This document shows positions 12,640 through 24,237 of a stretch of 64,000 nucleotides of DNA, piece by piece (positions within the stretch are counted from its first letter, which is position 1; the number at the start of each line of letters is the position of its first letter). The stretch spans positions 188,604,801 through 188,668,800 of the forward strand of contig JAIOJX010000025.1 of the NCBI GenBank assembly GCA_022376925.1, written 5' to 3'. The translations under genes and the position numbers were made by a program. The notes beneath the pieces were generated by a model. It worked only from the letters and a program-made list of their open reading frames with translations. It was not told the DNA's origin and did not search any database. Origin of the DNA: Tragulus kanchil. Taxonomy: Eukaryota; Chordata; Mammalia; Artiodactyla; Tragulidae.

Positions 12640-13050
12640 GTATACGAGTCAGTCACACAAAGGAATGAAATACATAAAAATGAAATTTGGACGGCTGCTA
12701 CCGCATGCACAAACCTGGAGGACGTCACGCCCACGACCGCAGTCGGTCACAGAAGGACAGATCCTGTGACGTCCCACTTCTACGAGCGCCCGGAAGAGGC
12801 AAATTCACAAAGCAAAGAGTAGAACCAGGCGGCCCGGCGCTAAGTGAGGTGACCGGGAGCCAGAGGCCAGGGCGGGAGGTTACTGCCTCCGCGTTTGGGT
12901 GGAGCAGCTCCGGAGGCGGACGCTGAAGGCTGTGCAGCAACCTGAGCATAATTAATGCCACGAAACTGCACATGTTAAAGTGGCGACAACGTTAACTTTT
13001 ATTATATATATATTTCGCCACAGTTTAAAAATACATGAAAAGTTAGCTGG
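12640..13050 (+). mobile_element. GC-shifted L1 3' end fragment
   Basis: The order AAACCTGGAGGACGTCA, GTCACAGAAGGACAGAT, CCACTTCTACGAG, TTAATGCCACGAAACTGCAC, TATATTTCGCCACAGTTTAA tracks a mammalian L1 3' end, but many A/T positions are G/C. The last part recurs at 13948-14100. Confidence 0.65.
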
Positions 13051-14938
13051 GTAGGAAAACCCACAGACCTTGCCCACCTCCCCGCAAAGGAGCCTGCGCC
13101 CGCCACACCCCACTCCGGCCTTGGCACATGGCCCGGCTGCTGCTTCTCCCACACCAGGGGCACCTGCCCGCCCCAGGCCCGCGCCCCGCAGGTGCCCCGT
13201 GTCCTCAGGACCCAGGATCCAGAGCAGTGTCTGCACATCTGGCCTCTCCTTGGTGACAAGGGGATTCCGACGCCAGAACGCGTGTGTGAGGAAGATCCAA
13301 GCCTCGGCAGCCGGGCGCCCCGCGTGGAGGACCATCTGTGGTCGGGACGCGCCCCGCCGTGGGGCGCTGCTGCCCCCAGGAGCGGGGAGGCCGGCACGGC
13401 CAGGGACAGGTGGAGAGGTGCCCGCCCCAGGCGCGGTGGGAGGCACGAAGCACAGGCCTGGACGCGGCGGCGTGCCCCTCTACCGAGTGAGCGAACCAGA
13501 ACGTCGCGAGGGTGCCTGCGAGCGCGGGCCCCACCCTGGGGGCGGCGTGATCTCATCTTCTGTAAAACACACGACGTGTCCTTGTGGGGAACGGCTAGAA
13601 GGGTAACACTGAGCACCAGAAGCTTCTGGAGGGGGTTTACTTTCTGAAATTCTCGCCATGGCTGGACTGACTCGTCCAGGACCCGTTCAAACGGCCTCCT
13701 CTCCAGTCTCCAGGGCTCCAGTCTGGAGCAGAAGACACAGGCGCCTGGGGTCAAGGGCAAGGCCAGGCGCCTGCACAAGCGCACAGCTCGGGTCGGGGGT
13801 GAAAGGTGGTACAGGGAGGCGGCCGGGCCCCCATGGCACCAGCAGCAGCAGGGTCACTGCGTGGGGCTGCAGGAGGAGGTGCCTTGGGGTCCCAACCCAG
13901 GGGGCAGACGCAGCCAGGCGCCTGGCAGCCCAGCGCAGCCGGGTCACGGGTGGAGCAGCTCCGGAGGCGGACGCTGAAGGCTGTGCAGCAACCTGAGCAT
14001 AATTAATGCCACGAAACTGCACATGTTAAAGTGGCGACAACGTTAACTTTATTATATATATATTTCGCCACAGTTTAAAAATACATGAAAAGTTAGCTGG
14101 GTAGGAAAACCCACAGACCTTGCCCACCTCCCCGCAAAGGAGCCTGCGCCCGCCACACCCCACTCCGGCCTTGGCACATGGCCCGGCTGCTGCTTCTCCC
14201 ACACCAGGGGCACCTGCCCGCCCCAGGCCCGCGCCCCGCAGGTGCCCCGTGTCCTCAGGACCCAGGATCCAGAGCAGTGTCTGCACATCTGGCCTCTCCT
14301 TGGTGACAAGGGGATTCCGACGCCAGAACGCGTGTGTGAGGAAGATCCAAGCCTCGGCAGCCGGGCGCCCCGCGTGGAGGACCATCTGTGGTCGGGACGC
14401 GCCCCGCCGTGGGGCGCTGCTGCCCCCAGGAGCGGGGAGGCCGGCACGGCCAGGGACAGGTGGAGAGGTGCCCGCCCCAGGCGCGGTGGGAGGCATGAAG
14501 CACAGGCCTGGACGCGGCGGCGTGCCCCTCTACCGAGTGAGCGAACCAGAACGTCGCGAGGGTGCCTGCGAGCGCGGGCCCCACCCTGGGGGCGGCGTGA
14601 TCTCATCTTCTGTAAAACACACGACGTGTCCTTGTGGGGAACGGCTAGAAGGGTAACACTGAGCACCAGAAGCTTCTGGAGGGGGTTTACTTTCTGAAAT
14701 TCTCGCCATGGCTGGACTGACTCGTCCAGGACCCGTTCAAACGGCCTCCTCTCCAGTCTCCAGGGCTCCAGTCTGGAGCAGAAGACACAGGCGCCTGGGG
14801 TCAAGGGCAAGGCCAGGCGCCTGCACAAGCGCACAGCTCGGGTCGGGGGTGAAAGGTGGTACAGGGAGGCGGCCGGGCCCCCATGGCACCAGCAGCAGCC
14901 AGGGTCACTGCGTGGGGCTGCAGGAGGAGGGGTGCCTG
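12897..14938. repeat. 1.05 kb direct duplication 5
   Basis: 12897-13888 repeats at 13948-14938 (offset 1050-1051). The linker (13889-13947) is about 60 bp and GC-rich. One C/T difference (13443 versus 14493 area) and run-length changes separate the copies. Confidence 0.95.
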
Positions 14939-16130
14939 GAAAGAGGTCAGCACGGAAGGTCTCCCAGAGCCCCACGTGGGGCTCGCGCACCCGCCACGCC
15001 GCCGGGGTCCGGCAGCGGGTCGCAGCCCCAGCTGGGAATCAGCCTGCGTGACCAGCCCACGCGCATCCTGCTGTGGTCCGGAGGGTGTCGCCGAGCCAGG
15101 AGCCTCCGCAGCCCCAGGCTCCTCTGTGCACGGGGTGTTATTCGATGGACTGCAGGGTTGTAGGACCTAACGGGAGTTGACAGAAAACACTGCACATGAA
15201 AAACTCAGTAATAGCTAAGGAAGCATTCATCCCGTGCCTGCATCAGGCTGACAAAGTGCTGCATTCTCCGCTACAGTGTTTACAGATGCTCACTGGGTCT
15301 TCACACAGCAATGACACGTGCCTGCTGGGACGCGGGCCGGCAGCCTGGGCACCCTTCGCGAGGAGGGTCCTGCCCGGCCGGGGACGGCTCGCCGGCCAGC
15401 GGCGCTGCTCTCCTGCCACCTGGTGGCGGCCGTGGGCATAACGCCGCCCTCCGGGCCGGGAATACGGGGTCTTGGGCGCACAGCCGTTCAGAGTTCATCC
15501 CTGAACAGGTACCAGAAACACAGACCCCACACATCGTCACCAAGCTCCAGCCTCACTCCACACGGCAGGAGGCCCACGGAAGAGGACACTGCGTCTCCAG
15601 ACACCAGAGCCTCACAGATCACGTGTGGAGATGGCAGGCGGACACGAAGAGCCCAGATGAAGAGCGTGGGGACCGAGACGGCAGAGCCCTGGGGAGCTGG
15701 AGGGCGGCCGCCAGCAGGCCAGGGGGCAGGCTGCCAGGGGCCGGACTGCTCGTGGCGAAAGGGAGAGCCGTTGAGCAGGTGCACCTGGGCAAGGTGGGCG
15801 GGGCCCGAAGAAGCCCTTCAGGAGACCAGCACGCGCCCGTCCTCCTGGAGACGGACTCGCCCGGCAGGAGTTTCCGGGAGGCCGCAGAGCTGGAGAGCCG
15901 CCTGCCTGGCCGTGCTCTCTTCTTCGGGAACACGTGCCCTATCGGGCTCAGGGTTCACTGCCCGACTGGTGCAGCTTCCACACGCTCTCGAAAAGCCACG
16001 TGTGCCCGCCGGCCAGGGGGCCTGCCCTGCGGGAACTCGCAGTCAGCGCCCCGCGCCCAGCGGCCCCGCCCTCTCTGAGGAGCGCAGACACCCCCAGGTT
16101 GGGGCGGACTTGTCCCCGTCTCCTTCAGCC
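14939..16130. other. GC-rich stretch without recognised gene
   Basis: About 1.2 kb of CpG-containing single-copy sequence after duplication 5. It has long open frames on both strands, but no family similarity, splice-bounded exon series or poly(A) signal that I can defend. Confidence 0.45.
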
Positions 16131-16262
16131 GTTTCAGCTGCATGTGCCCGGCCGCCTCAGTCATGTTCAACTTTTTGAGAGCCCCGTGGACGGCAGCCCA
16201 CCAGGTTCCTCCGTCCATCGGGATTCTCTAGGCAGGAACTCTGGGGCGGGCTGCCATTTCCC
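16131..16262 (-). mobile_element. Bov-A SINE fragment, antisense
   Basis: Contains GCCTCAGTCATGTTCAACTT, GAGAGCCCCGTGGACGGCAG and CTCTAGGCAGGAACTCTGG ... GGGCTGCCATTTCC, matching the antisense Bov-A core with substitutions. Confidence 0.75.
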
Positions 16263-16501
16263 TCCCATTACTTCACGTGTCTTGATGCATTTAGGACGGT
16301 TAGGTGTTCGTACTGAACTGACCCCTGTGTCGTTACCTAAGGCCCCTCTGCGTCCTTGGAAATTCCCTTTGTTGTCACGTCTTCTTTATCTGATATTTAT
16401 GGAGCCACGCAAGCTTTGATTGTCAGAATGACAAACTGTTGTGATCCTTTAACATTATATCCAAACTGATTTTCTTGAAGGCTGCTTAGTAGTTGATTCA
16501 T

Positions 16502-16524
16502 TAAAAAAAAAAAAAAAAAAAAAA
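16502..16524 (+). repeat. Poly(A) tract followed by AAAAT repeats
   Basis: A 23-base A run, then AAAATAAAAT units to about 16553; the phrase GCCTATTCT flanks on both sides (16526 and 16556), suggesting a retroposon tail or slippage. Confidence 0.7.
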
Positions 16525-16559
16525 GCCTATTCTAAAAAAATAAAATAAAATAAAGCCTA

Positions 16560-18195
16560 TTCTGACCATCTTTGTCTCAGCTCTGTCCATGCCATTTACA
16601 TGTGCTGTCATTGTGATGGGTCAAGATTTAGGTCTGCAGTTTCATTCTTTATTTTCTTTCTGCTCCCTTTGGGTTTTGTTCCTGTTTTCTATGTCTTGTG
16701 GTTCACCTGAACGTTTTGTAATATTCCATTTTGTGTTGTCTGTAGTGTTTTTAAGTCTTTATTGAATTTGTCACAGTATTGCTTCTATTTTATGTTTTGT
16801 TTTTGTGGTTTTGAGGCATGCGTAATCTCAGCCCCCCAACCAGGTATAGCACCCACACCTGCTGCGCTGGAAGGCACAGTCTCAACCGCCGGGGCCACCA
16901 GGGACGTCCCCATCTGCAGTATTTGTCACTGGATCTCTTTGTACGGGTTTTATCAGTGTTGCTCTGGGGGTTACAGGACGCGCACCACAGTCTGCAAGGA
17001 GCAGTTGTTTACATTTTCAGAAGAACACAGCAAACGTAGTAGCACCGAACGAGCTCCTCCGCCCCCACTGCCGCCCCCATAACACAGTTGTCACAAATGT
17101 TACCTCTGATACTCTGAGGCAACAACAGGCAATGTTGCATTTTTTACCTTCAACAGTCACCCGACTTTTTCTTTAATGGAAGAGAAAACTATTGTAGTTC
17201 TCCCGGAGTTGACCTTCCCATGTTCCACCTTCATTCCTGCTATTCCAACTACCCTTCTTACCATTTTCTTTCTGTTTGAAGAAGCTCCTTTAGCAACTGT
17301 TTTGCAGAAGGTGTTCCAGTGAAAAATCTTCCTAGTTTTGCTTGACCTTAAGAACATTCTGCCTTCATTCTGAAGGGTATTTTTGGTGGGTATAGAATTG
17401 TTTGACAATTCTTCTCCTTTCAACACTTGGAAATGTGCCCCTTCCTTCTGGCCCCACGTTGACGGGAAGTCTGCTGTGGGTCACTCTGTTTTCCCTCTCT
17501 CAACAACGCAGTTTCTCTCTGGCTATTTTCCGTAGGTCTTTTCTTTTCTTTGATTTTGAGAAGTTTAATCGTGCTGTGTCTGATGGTGCCCCTGGCTTTG
17601 GAGGGCCTGCTTGGCCCCCGTGTCTAGGGGCGCCCCTCTCACCCAGCTGGGGGCGTCGTGGGCGCTCCCGTGCCATGTGTCCACTCAGCCGCACACTCTC
17701 TCCTCTCCTCCAGACTCACGGATCACGCACCTGTGGTGACTGTCCCACAAGTTCATGGGGTGGAGGTTCTCCCTCCTCTCTTTTCTCTCCATTGACTAGA
17801 TTTGATTATTTCTGTTGATCTAGTTTCAAGTTTGCTCAGTCTTTCTTCTCTAATCTCACTCTTTTATTGAGTCCATTCATTTTCAAATACTGGATTTTTC
17901 CTGTTCTACTGTGTCCTTTTTTCTTTTTATGTCTCTACTCTTTTTCTGAGACTTCCTACTTTTTCTTTTAAGGGATGTTCAAACTCGTTGATACAATTTT
18001 TTGGTGACTTTAAAATTCCTGTCAGATAATTTCAATCTCCATGTCATTTGATGCTGGTGTCTGTTAGGTGTCTTTTCTCATTCAAGCTGAAGTCCCCTTG
18101 GTTCTTCATATGGCGCATAATTTTGTAATGCATTCTGAACATTTTGAGTATTATGTTATAACGTGGGTTCCTATTTAAACATTTCATTTTAGCAA
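16560..18195 (-). mobile_element. Old L1 (L1M-type) fragment, antisense
   Basis: Recognisable antisense L1M phrases include CTTTTCTTTGATTTTGAGAAG, TTTAAAATTCCTGTCAGATAA, GATGCTGGTGTCTGTTAGG and ACATTTTGAGTATTATGTTA. An interval near 16815-16905 resembles a reversed CHR-type SINE end (GGGGCCACCAGGGACGTCC). Confidence 0.6.
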
Positions 18196-18203
18196 GTGCA
18201 CGC

Positions 18204-18326
18204 ATGCGAAGTCTCTTCAGTCGTGTCTGGCTCTTTGACCTTACGGACCACTGCCTGCCGGCCTCCTCCGTCCACGAGGTCCTCCGGAGAAGAACCCTGG
18301 AGTGGGCTGCCATTTCCTTCTCCATC
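18204..18326 (-). mobile_element. Bov-A SINE, antisense
   Basis: AAGTCTCTTCAGTCGTGTCT opens it; GAACCCTGGAGTGGGCTGCC and CCTTCTCC close it. Confidence 0.85.
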
Positions 18327-18339
18327 AGTCAACACATTT

Positions 18340-18850
18340 ATGGGCTTCCCAGTTGACACAAGTGGTAAAGAATCTGCCTACCAACGCAGGAGATTTAAGA
18401 GACGTGGCTCTGACCCCTGGGTCAGGAAGATCCTCTGGAGGAGGTTATGACAACCCACTACAGTATTCTTTTTTTTTTTTTTTTTTAACTTCATGACATG
18501 AGCTTTTTCTTAGTTATTTATTATTTTCATCCATCTTTATTCTTTGGCCTGTGTGGGCCTCCCATTGCAGTGGCCTCTTTCATCGCAGAGCACCAGCTCT
18601 GGGCGCATGCGCTCCAGAGCACTGGCTCATAATTGGACACACTGGCCCAGACGCTCCGCGGCACATGGGATCTTCCAGGGCCAGGGATCGAACCGGTGCC
18701 TCTTGCACTGCAAGGTAGACTCTTTACCCACTGGACCACCAGGGAAGCCCACTCTCCGGTATTCTTGCCTGGAGAATCCCTTGGACAGTGGGGCCTGATG
18801 GGCTACAGCCCATAGGGTCACAAAGAGCTGGACAAGACTGAAGTGACCGA
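18340..18850 (+). mobile_element. Bov-tA SINE interrupted by an antisense CHR-type SINE
   Basis: The host reads GGGCTTCCCAGTTGACACAA ... GGTTATGACAACCCACTACAG up to 18470 and resumes at about 18755 with TATTCTTGCCTGGAGAATCC ... GGACAAGACTGAAGTGACC. The intruder (about 18471-18753) starts with a T run and ends ACCACCAGGGAAGCCC. The short flanks CCCACTACAGTATTCT and CCCACTCTCCGGTATTCT look like a decayed target-site duplication. Confidence 0.8.
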
Positions 18851-19863
18851 ACATGCACAACACATTCTGATTCGAATGACATATCCTAATACCATTTTTC
18901 TGAGGCTCTGCACCATTATCCTGGCCCACCCTGCTCGTGTGCTACCCAACGGGCAACCTGAAATCCAGGTATTTTCCACACCATGGTTGGATTTGCAAAG
19001 GTTTTGTTGTATTTATTCTGGTTGTTGACATTAGTAGGCTGCTCAGAGGTGTGTCCAGAACACTCCATGCCCAGATTTAAAGGTCGGCTTCTCTAACTCC
19101 TGCCTCTCTGCAATCCTGCCCAAGGAAGAGGGCAGACTCCAGCCCCTCACAGGACAGTTGGGCCCCAACCCTCCACGCAGTTGAAAATCCACGTGTAACT
19201 TTCAGGTGGCCCTCCACGTCTGCGGGGCCACATCCCCAGGTTCAAGCATCTGTGAGCAGAGTGATAGTGCAGTATTTGCTACACTGGAAAAACCTCACAC
19301 ACTGTACGTTGAGCTGTGCGGCTCAATCCTGTGTTTCTGGAGGGTCCACTGTCCTTTCCAGCTGACAGGTCATTCAACAGGCGTATCATGAGCACCTCCC
19401 AAAGGGACAGCGCCGCAGGAGCTGAGGACAGACTGAACAACATGGGCAGTGTCTTCCTGATACGGAGAAATGGACAAGTAAACATAAAATGTCAGAGATG
19501 CTAAATGTGCTATAAGAGGAAGCAGGTGACCAGGCAGGAGTGCGGGCGATGTGAGCAGATCCTGTGGGGAAGCCAGGCGAGCCTTCTCCGACGTAGCGGA
19601 AGCAAGCAGGCGACGTCACAGGAGGAAGGTGGAGGCAGGAGGCCTGTGGGGGAGGCACGTCCCACCCACAGGACCTTCACCCTTTAGTGGCAGAGCTTCT
19701 GTGGGCTCTTCATTTTCAGCAGGCTTCGCACCTCTGAGGCTTGGGGAGGTGTGACGCTGAGGCCTGGAGTGGAGAAGTGGCTTGTGAACAGGATGAGCAT
19801 CGCCCCAAGAATGCTACATTCCGGAATCTTCCTATGCTGCTATGTGAGCTGACTGCCAAGAGA

Positions 19864-20300
19864 AGCTGTTGTTCAGCCGCTCAATCACGTCCGACTCTCT
19901 GCAGCAGAGAGGCTTCCCCGTCCTTCACTACCTCCTGGAGTTCGCTCAGGCTCACGTTCATTTGAGTTGGTGACGCCGTCCAACCGCCTCGTCCTCTGAC
20001 GCCCCTTCTCCTGCCCGCAATCGCTCCCGGCATCAGGGCCTCTTCCAGCGAGTCGGCTCTTCGCATCAAGTGGCCAGAACACTGGAATTTCGGCTTCGGC
20101 ATCCGTCCTGCCAGGGAATACTCAGGGCTGATCTCCTTTAGGATGGGCTGGTTGATCTCCCTGCCGTCCAGGGGGCTCTCAAGAGCCTTCTGCAGCCCCT
20201 CAGTGTCAAGACATCGATTCTTCAGCGCTCAGCCTTCTTTATGGCCCAACTCTCACATCTGTACATGACTAAGCTGTTCAAGACAGTGGTACTTTGTGAT
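19864..20300 (-). mobile_element. BovB LINE 3' fragment, antisense
   Basis: Reads GCTGTTGTTCAGCCGCTCAA, GTTGGTGACGCCGTCCAACC, GGCCAGAACACTGGAATTTC, CTTTATGGCCCAACTCTCAC, CTGTACATGACTA, the antisense BovB order. It ends 80 bp before a TMED11 exon. Confidence 0.88.
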
Positions 20301-20381
20301 TTGGATAATTTGAAGCTTCATTTCTCAGTACTTACGTATAACAATTTATGTTATAATAAATGTCTTATATCTTTGAAACAG

Positions 20382-20482
20382 GGACTTTCAAGATACAACA
20401 ATGGGACCTCGGCAGACACGACTTCCTTGAATCTGCTCCTGGCCTGGGAGTGGTTGTGACTGTTACGACTTACAGCGATGAG
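20382..20482 (+). CDS. TMED11: TMED11 exon: GOLD domain, first visible part
   Basis: The exon is 101 nt: two bases complete a split Gly codon, then 33 codons follow. It begins after a CAG acceptor at 20379-20381 and ends before a GTAAAA donor at 20483. The peptide starts TFKIQQWD and ends VTVTTYSDE, the typical N-terminal GOLD strand region of p24 alpha proteins. The split first codon implies a preceding exon ending in phase 1. An open reading frame runs through it from 20360, but the bases before 20382 are intron. Confidence 0.9.
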
Positions 20483-21486
20483 GTAAAACACACTTTCTGT
20501 CTTGATACTGAAATGATTTTATTTTCCTTTGAGGTCATGCGTCGCGTGTGCCCCCACCCTTTTCAGTCTCTACCCGAGCACTCTTCGCCCAGGGCTTCAT
20601 TTCTAACGTGTGAGGCCCTGACAAAGCGTCACAGCGGGTCGTGGGAAGCCCTGCTTCGAGGAAGCCGCTGTCCCGCCGAGCAGCAGAGGCCCTCCGCGCA
20701 GAGGCTCCCGACCACAGGACGCCCTGTCATCCTGAGGCTCTGCCGCTCTTGCCGGACTGAGGGGCCCGCAGCGCCGCGCCCCCTGGTCTCGCAGAGTCGC
20801 AGCCTTGCCCAGACACAGGGCCACGTAGGCCGCCCTCCCGCCTTCCGTCTGGCGGGGCTTCTGGAAGGACAGGCAGCCTCTGGGCCTGGCTGGCCTTGTG
20901 CGGAGCTTTCTCGCTGGAAGCTGGCAGAGTGGAGAAGGCACCACGGTCAAAAGGGAGGGACAGAGACCTTGGGGTTGCAGCCAAGTGTCTGCAGACTGCC
21001 ATCTACCGGCTGCCCTTGAGCATCCGCCTGTCCAGCATCAGCGCAGACACTGTTCCTGCCAGGCCAGCTCAAGACACAGTGCTGTGACCTGTTCTGTCCA
21101 GTAATCTGAATGGGATTGTGGGAACCACTTCCCCTTGGACTTGTGGTCCTGGGGACGGGGTCATCCGGTGACAGGCTGGTGGCGGCGTGCAGCCTCACAG
21201 AGCAAACAGGCGAGGAGAGGGCGCATGACGTGAACGGGCCCAGGTTCTAATCCTCATGAGATCGGGCTCGGGCCAGATGCCTGACGCCCCCACACACGTG
21301 GAGACTGGAGAGGACACGGCTCCCGGGGTCCACCCCCGATTCTAGCACAGCTGCCTTCTCCATCGGACGCTCCCCTCCTTCGCCTCCTGCCCAGGTCAGC
21401 CAAACCACAGTTCTCTCCTGTCCTCTCCCGCCACTTCTCATGCTTCCCCATGCTTCCCAGACCACCTTTCCTGCATCCCTCACGCT
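20483..21486. other. TMED11 intron, no recognised element
   Basis: About 1 kb of GC-rich intron sequence after the 20382-20482 exon. No repeat family or second exon was recognised. Confidence 0.5.
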
Positions 21487-21690
21487 GCTCACCCGCTCAG
21501 TCGTGTCCACCACGCCTGTGAAGCCACGGACTGCAGCCCTGAAGAGCCCTCTGTCCATGGGGCTTCTCCAGGCAAGAGCACCGGAGTGGGTTGCCGTTCC
21601 CTTCTCCAGGGGATCTGCCCGACCCAGGGACAGAGCCCGCACTTCCGGCCTGTCCTGCGTTGGCAGGTGGGCGCTGTGCCACTAGCGCCC
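21487..21690 (-). mobile_element. Bov-tA SINE, antisense
   Basis: GCTCACCCGCTCAGTCGTGT starts it; GGCAAGAGCACCGGAGTGGG, CTCCAGGGGATCTGCCCGAC and GTGCCACTAGCGCC follow in the antisense order. Confidence 0.85.
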
Positions 21691-22098
21691 CCAGTGTCTC
21701 TACACTTGGCAGGGCCTAGGAGAAGAGGGAACCCCCGCCCTAGCCCTGGCAGTCAGGAGGCACTCTCCATCCAGCAGTGAGAGGACAAGATGCAGCTCTG
21801 GCTTTACCATGTCTCACAAGCTAAGGCCCCCTGTGAGACCTGGCTCAGCACCCAACAAGGACTCGGGCTGTGACTACTTGGGAGGATGTGCCGGGGGCCC
21901 GGGGCACGCTCGGGGGTAACCTGAGCATGTGTCCACTGCTGTGGCGCTGTGATCTGCAGGCCAGGGGAGAACACAGCTGCTAAGGTGGTCGGGGCAGACC
22001 CTGACAAGATACACGCACCACTCAAACCGTAAATGCTGTATTCCATTTCCCATCACTCCCTGTCCAATATTCCTATTCCGTCTGTAGAAAACTGAGGG

Positions 22099-22345
22099 GG
22101 GCTTCCCCTGGTGGTCCAGTGGGTAAGGACACCGCCTTGCAGTGCAGGGGGCGCCGGTTCGATCCCTGGCCTGGGAAGATCCCACGTTCTGCGGAGCGGC
22201 TGGACCGGTGTGTCCAATCACCGAGCCGGAGCTCTGGAGCGCATGCGCCCAGAGCCGGTGCTCTGCAACAACAGACGCTACCATGATGGGAGGCCCACAG
22301 GAGCCAAGGAACAAAGACGGATGCAAATAGAGAAATGAAAACCCA
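22099..22345 (+). mobile_element. CHR-type SINE (copy in duplication 6)
   Basis: GGGCTTCCCCTGGTGGTCCA ... GGTTCGATCCCTGG ... GGATGCAAATAGAG. Repeated at 23179-23425. Confidence 0.9.
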
Positions 22346-22567
22346 ATAGAAGTGGCCCGCCGCTCCCCTCCCTCCTCAACCCAACCCCCACCCAAAAATA
22401 AAATAAATAAATAAATCTTAAAAGCAAAAAGAAAACTGAGGTCCTGAGAGGTGAGACGATCTATATAAGACCACATCAGCAGCTAGTGGAAAAGTGAGGT
22501 TTAAATTCAACACGTCTTTTCCCCACACACCAAACTAACAGGGATTTAAAACATGTTTGCTGACTTC

Positions 22568-22790
22568 AGGGCTTCCTTGGTGGCTCAGTGGTGAAGAGTT
22601 CACCTGCCAATGCAGGAGACACGGGTTCGATCCCTGATCCGGGAAGATCCCACGTGCTGTGGAGCAACTAAGCCCATGAGCCACTGTGGAGCCTGTGCTC
22701 TGGAGCCTCAGAGCCGCAACTACTGAAGCCCGTGTGCCCTAGAGCCTGAGTTCCGCAACAAGAGAAGTCACCGCAACAAGAGGCCTGCTC
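22568..22790 (+). mobile_element. tRNA-type ruminant SINE (copy in duplication 6)
   Basis: GGGCTTCCTTGGTGGCTCAG ... GGGTTCGATCCCTGATCCGG ... GCAACAAGAGAAGTCACC. Repeated at 23648-23870. Confidence 0.88.
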
Positions 22791-23178
22791 AACAATACTG
22801 TGTTGGTTATTCAGGATCTTATGCCTCTCCACAGAAACTTTAGAATTAGTTTGTAGATATTCATGAAATTTCCTGCTAACATTTTGACTGGAATTATTTA
22901 ATCTATGGATTAATTTGGGAACAACTGAGATTTTTGTTTTGAGACTGCACCCATTTTGACTGTGAATCTACTCCATTGTCCAGGCATGGGGGGGGGGGAA
23001 CCTGAGCATGTGTCCACTGCTGTGGCGCTGTGATCTGCAGGCCAGGGAGAACACAGCTGCTAAGGTGGTCGGGGCAGACCCTGACAAGATACACGCACCA
23101 CTCAAACCGTAAATGCTGTATTCCATTTCCCATCACTCCCTGTCCAATATTCCTATTCCGTCTGTAGAAAACTGAGGG

Positions 23179-23425
23179 GGGCTTCCCCTGGTGGTCCAGT
23201 GGGTAAGGACACCGCCTTGCAGTGCAGGGGGCGCCGGTTCGATCCCTGGCCTGGGAAGATCCCACGTTCTGCGGAGCGGCTGGACCGGTGTGTCCAATCA
23301 CCGAGCCGGAGCTCTGGAGCGCATGCGCCCAGAGCCGGTGCTCTGCAACAACAGACGCTACCATGATGGGAGGCCCACAGGAGCCAAGGAACAAAGACGG
23401 ATGCAAATAGAGAAATGAAAACCCA
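23179..23425 (+). mobile_element. CHR-type SINE (second copy, duplication 6)
   Basis: Same element as 22099-22345, carried by the 1080 bp block. Confidence 0.85.
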
Positions 23426-23647
23426 ATAGAAGTGGCCCGCCGCTCCCCTCCCTCCTCAACCCAACCCCCACCCAAAAATAAAATAAATAAATAAATCTTA
23501 AAAGCAAAAAGAAAACTGAGGTCCTGAGAGGTGAGACGATCTATATAAGACCACATCAGCAGCTAGTGGAAAAGTGAGGTTTAAATTCAACACGTCTTTT
23601 CCCCACACACCAAACTAACAGGGATTTAAAACATGTTTGCTGACTTC

Positions 23648-23870
23648 AGGGCTTCCTTGGTGGCTCAGTGGTGAAGAGTTCACCTGCCAATGCAGGAGAC
23701 ACGGGTTCGATCCCTGATCCGGGAAGATCCCACGTGCTGTGGAGCAACTAAGCCCATGAGCCACTGTGGAGCCTGTGCTCTGGAGCCTCAGAGCCGCAAC
23801 TACTGAAGCCCGTGTGCCCTAGAGCCTGAGTTCCGCAACAAGAGAAGTCACCGCAACAAGAGGCCTGCTC
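23648..23870 (+). mobile_element. tRNA-type SINE (second copy, duplication 6)
   Basis: Same element as 22568-22790, carried by the 1080 bp block. Confidence 0.85.
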
Positions 23871-24237
23871 AACAATACTGTGTTGGTTATTCAGGATCTT
23901 ATGCCTCTCCACAGAAACTTTAGAATTAGTTTGTAGATATTCATGAAATTTCCTGCTAACATTTTGACTGGAATTATTTAATCTATGGATTAATTTGGGA
24001 ACAACTGAGATTTTTGTTTTTGAGACTGCACCCAAGTGCTCCATTCTGAACTCTTGTTGACTATGAGGGCTACTCCATTGTTTCTAACAGGTTCTTGCCT
24101 TCAGTAGTAGATATAATGGTCATCTTAATTAAATTTGCCCATACCCATGCATTTCAGTTCATTGATTCCTAAAATGTTGATGTTAACGCTTGCCATTTCC
24201 TGTTTGACCACTCGATTTACCTTGATTCATGGACCTA

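Larger units (their letters stand above)
10391..12680. repeat. 1.15 kb direct duplication 4
   Basis: 10391-11533 repeats at 11539-12680 (offset 1147-1148), nearly exact, with a 5 bp linker. It includes a complete antisense CHR-type SINE and L1-like sequence. Confidence 0.95.
21918..24034. repeat. 1.08 kb direct duplication 6
   Basis: 21918-22953 repeats at 22999-24034 (offset about 1080). The linker 22954-22998 reads like a distorted version of 24040-24085 (both contain a TACTCCATTGT core) and ends in a 13-base G run. Confidence 0.95.

Noticed and set aside
14052..14990. 312-codon minus-strand open frame, with a related one at 13002-13784
   Set aside because: It exists twice because of duplication 5, runs into an L1 3' end, and has no domain. 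The apparent minus-strand poly(A) signal is part of the L1 TATA-rich tail.
22150..22175. tRNA-like B-box sequences (GGTTCGATCCCTGG and similar) at many sites
   Set aside because: They belong to tRNA-derived SINEs. No cloverleaf tRNA gene was recognised.
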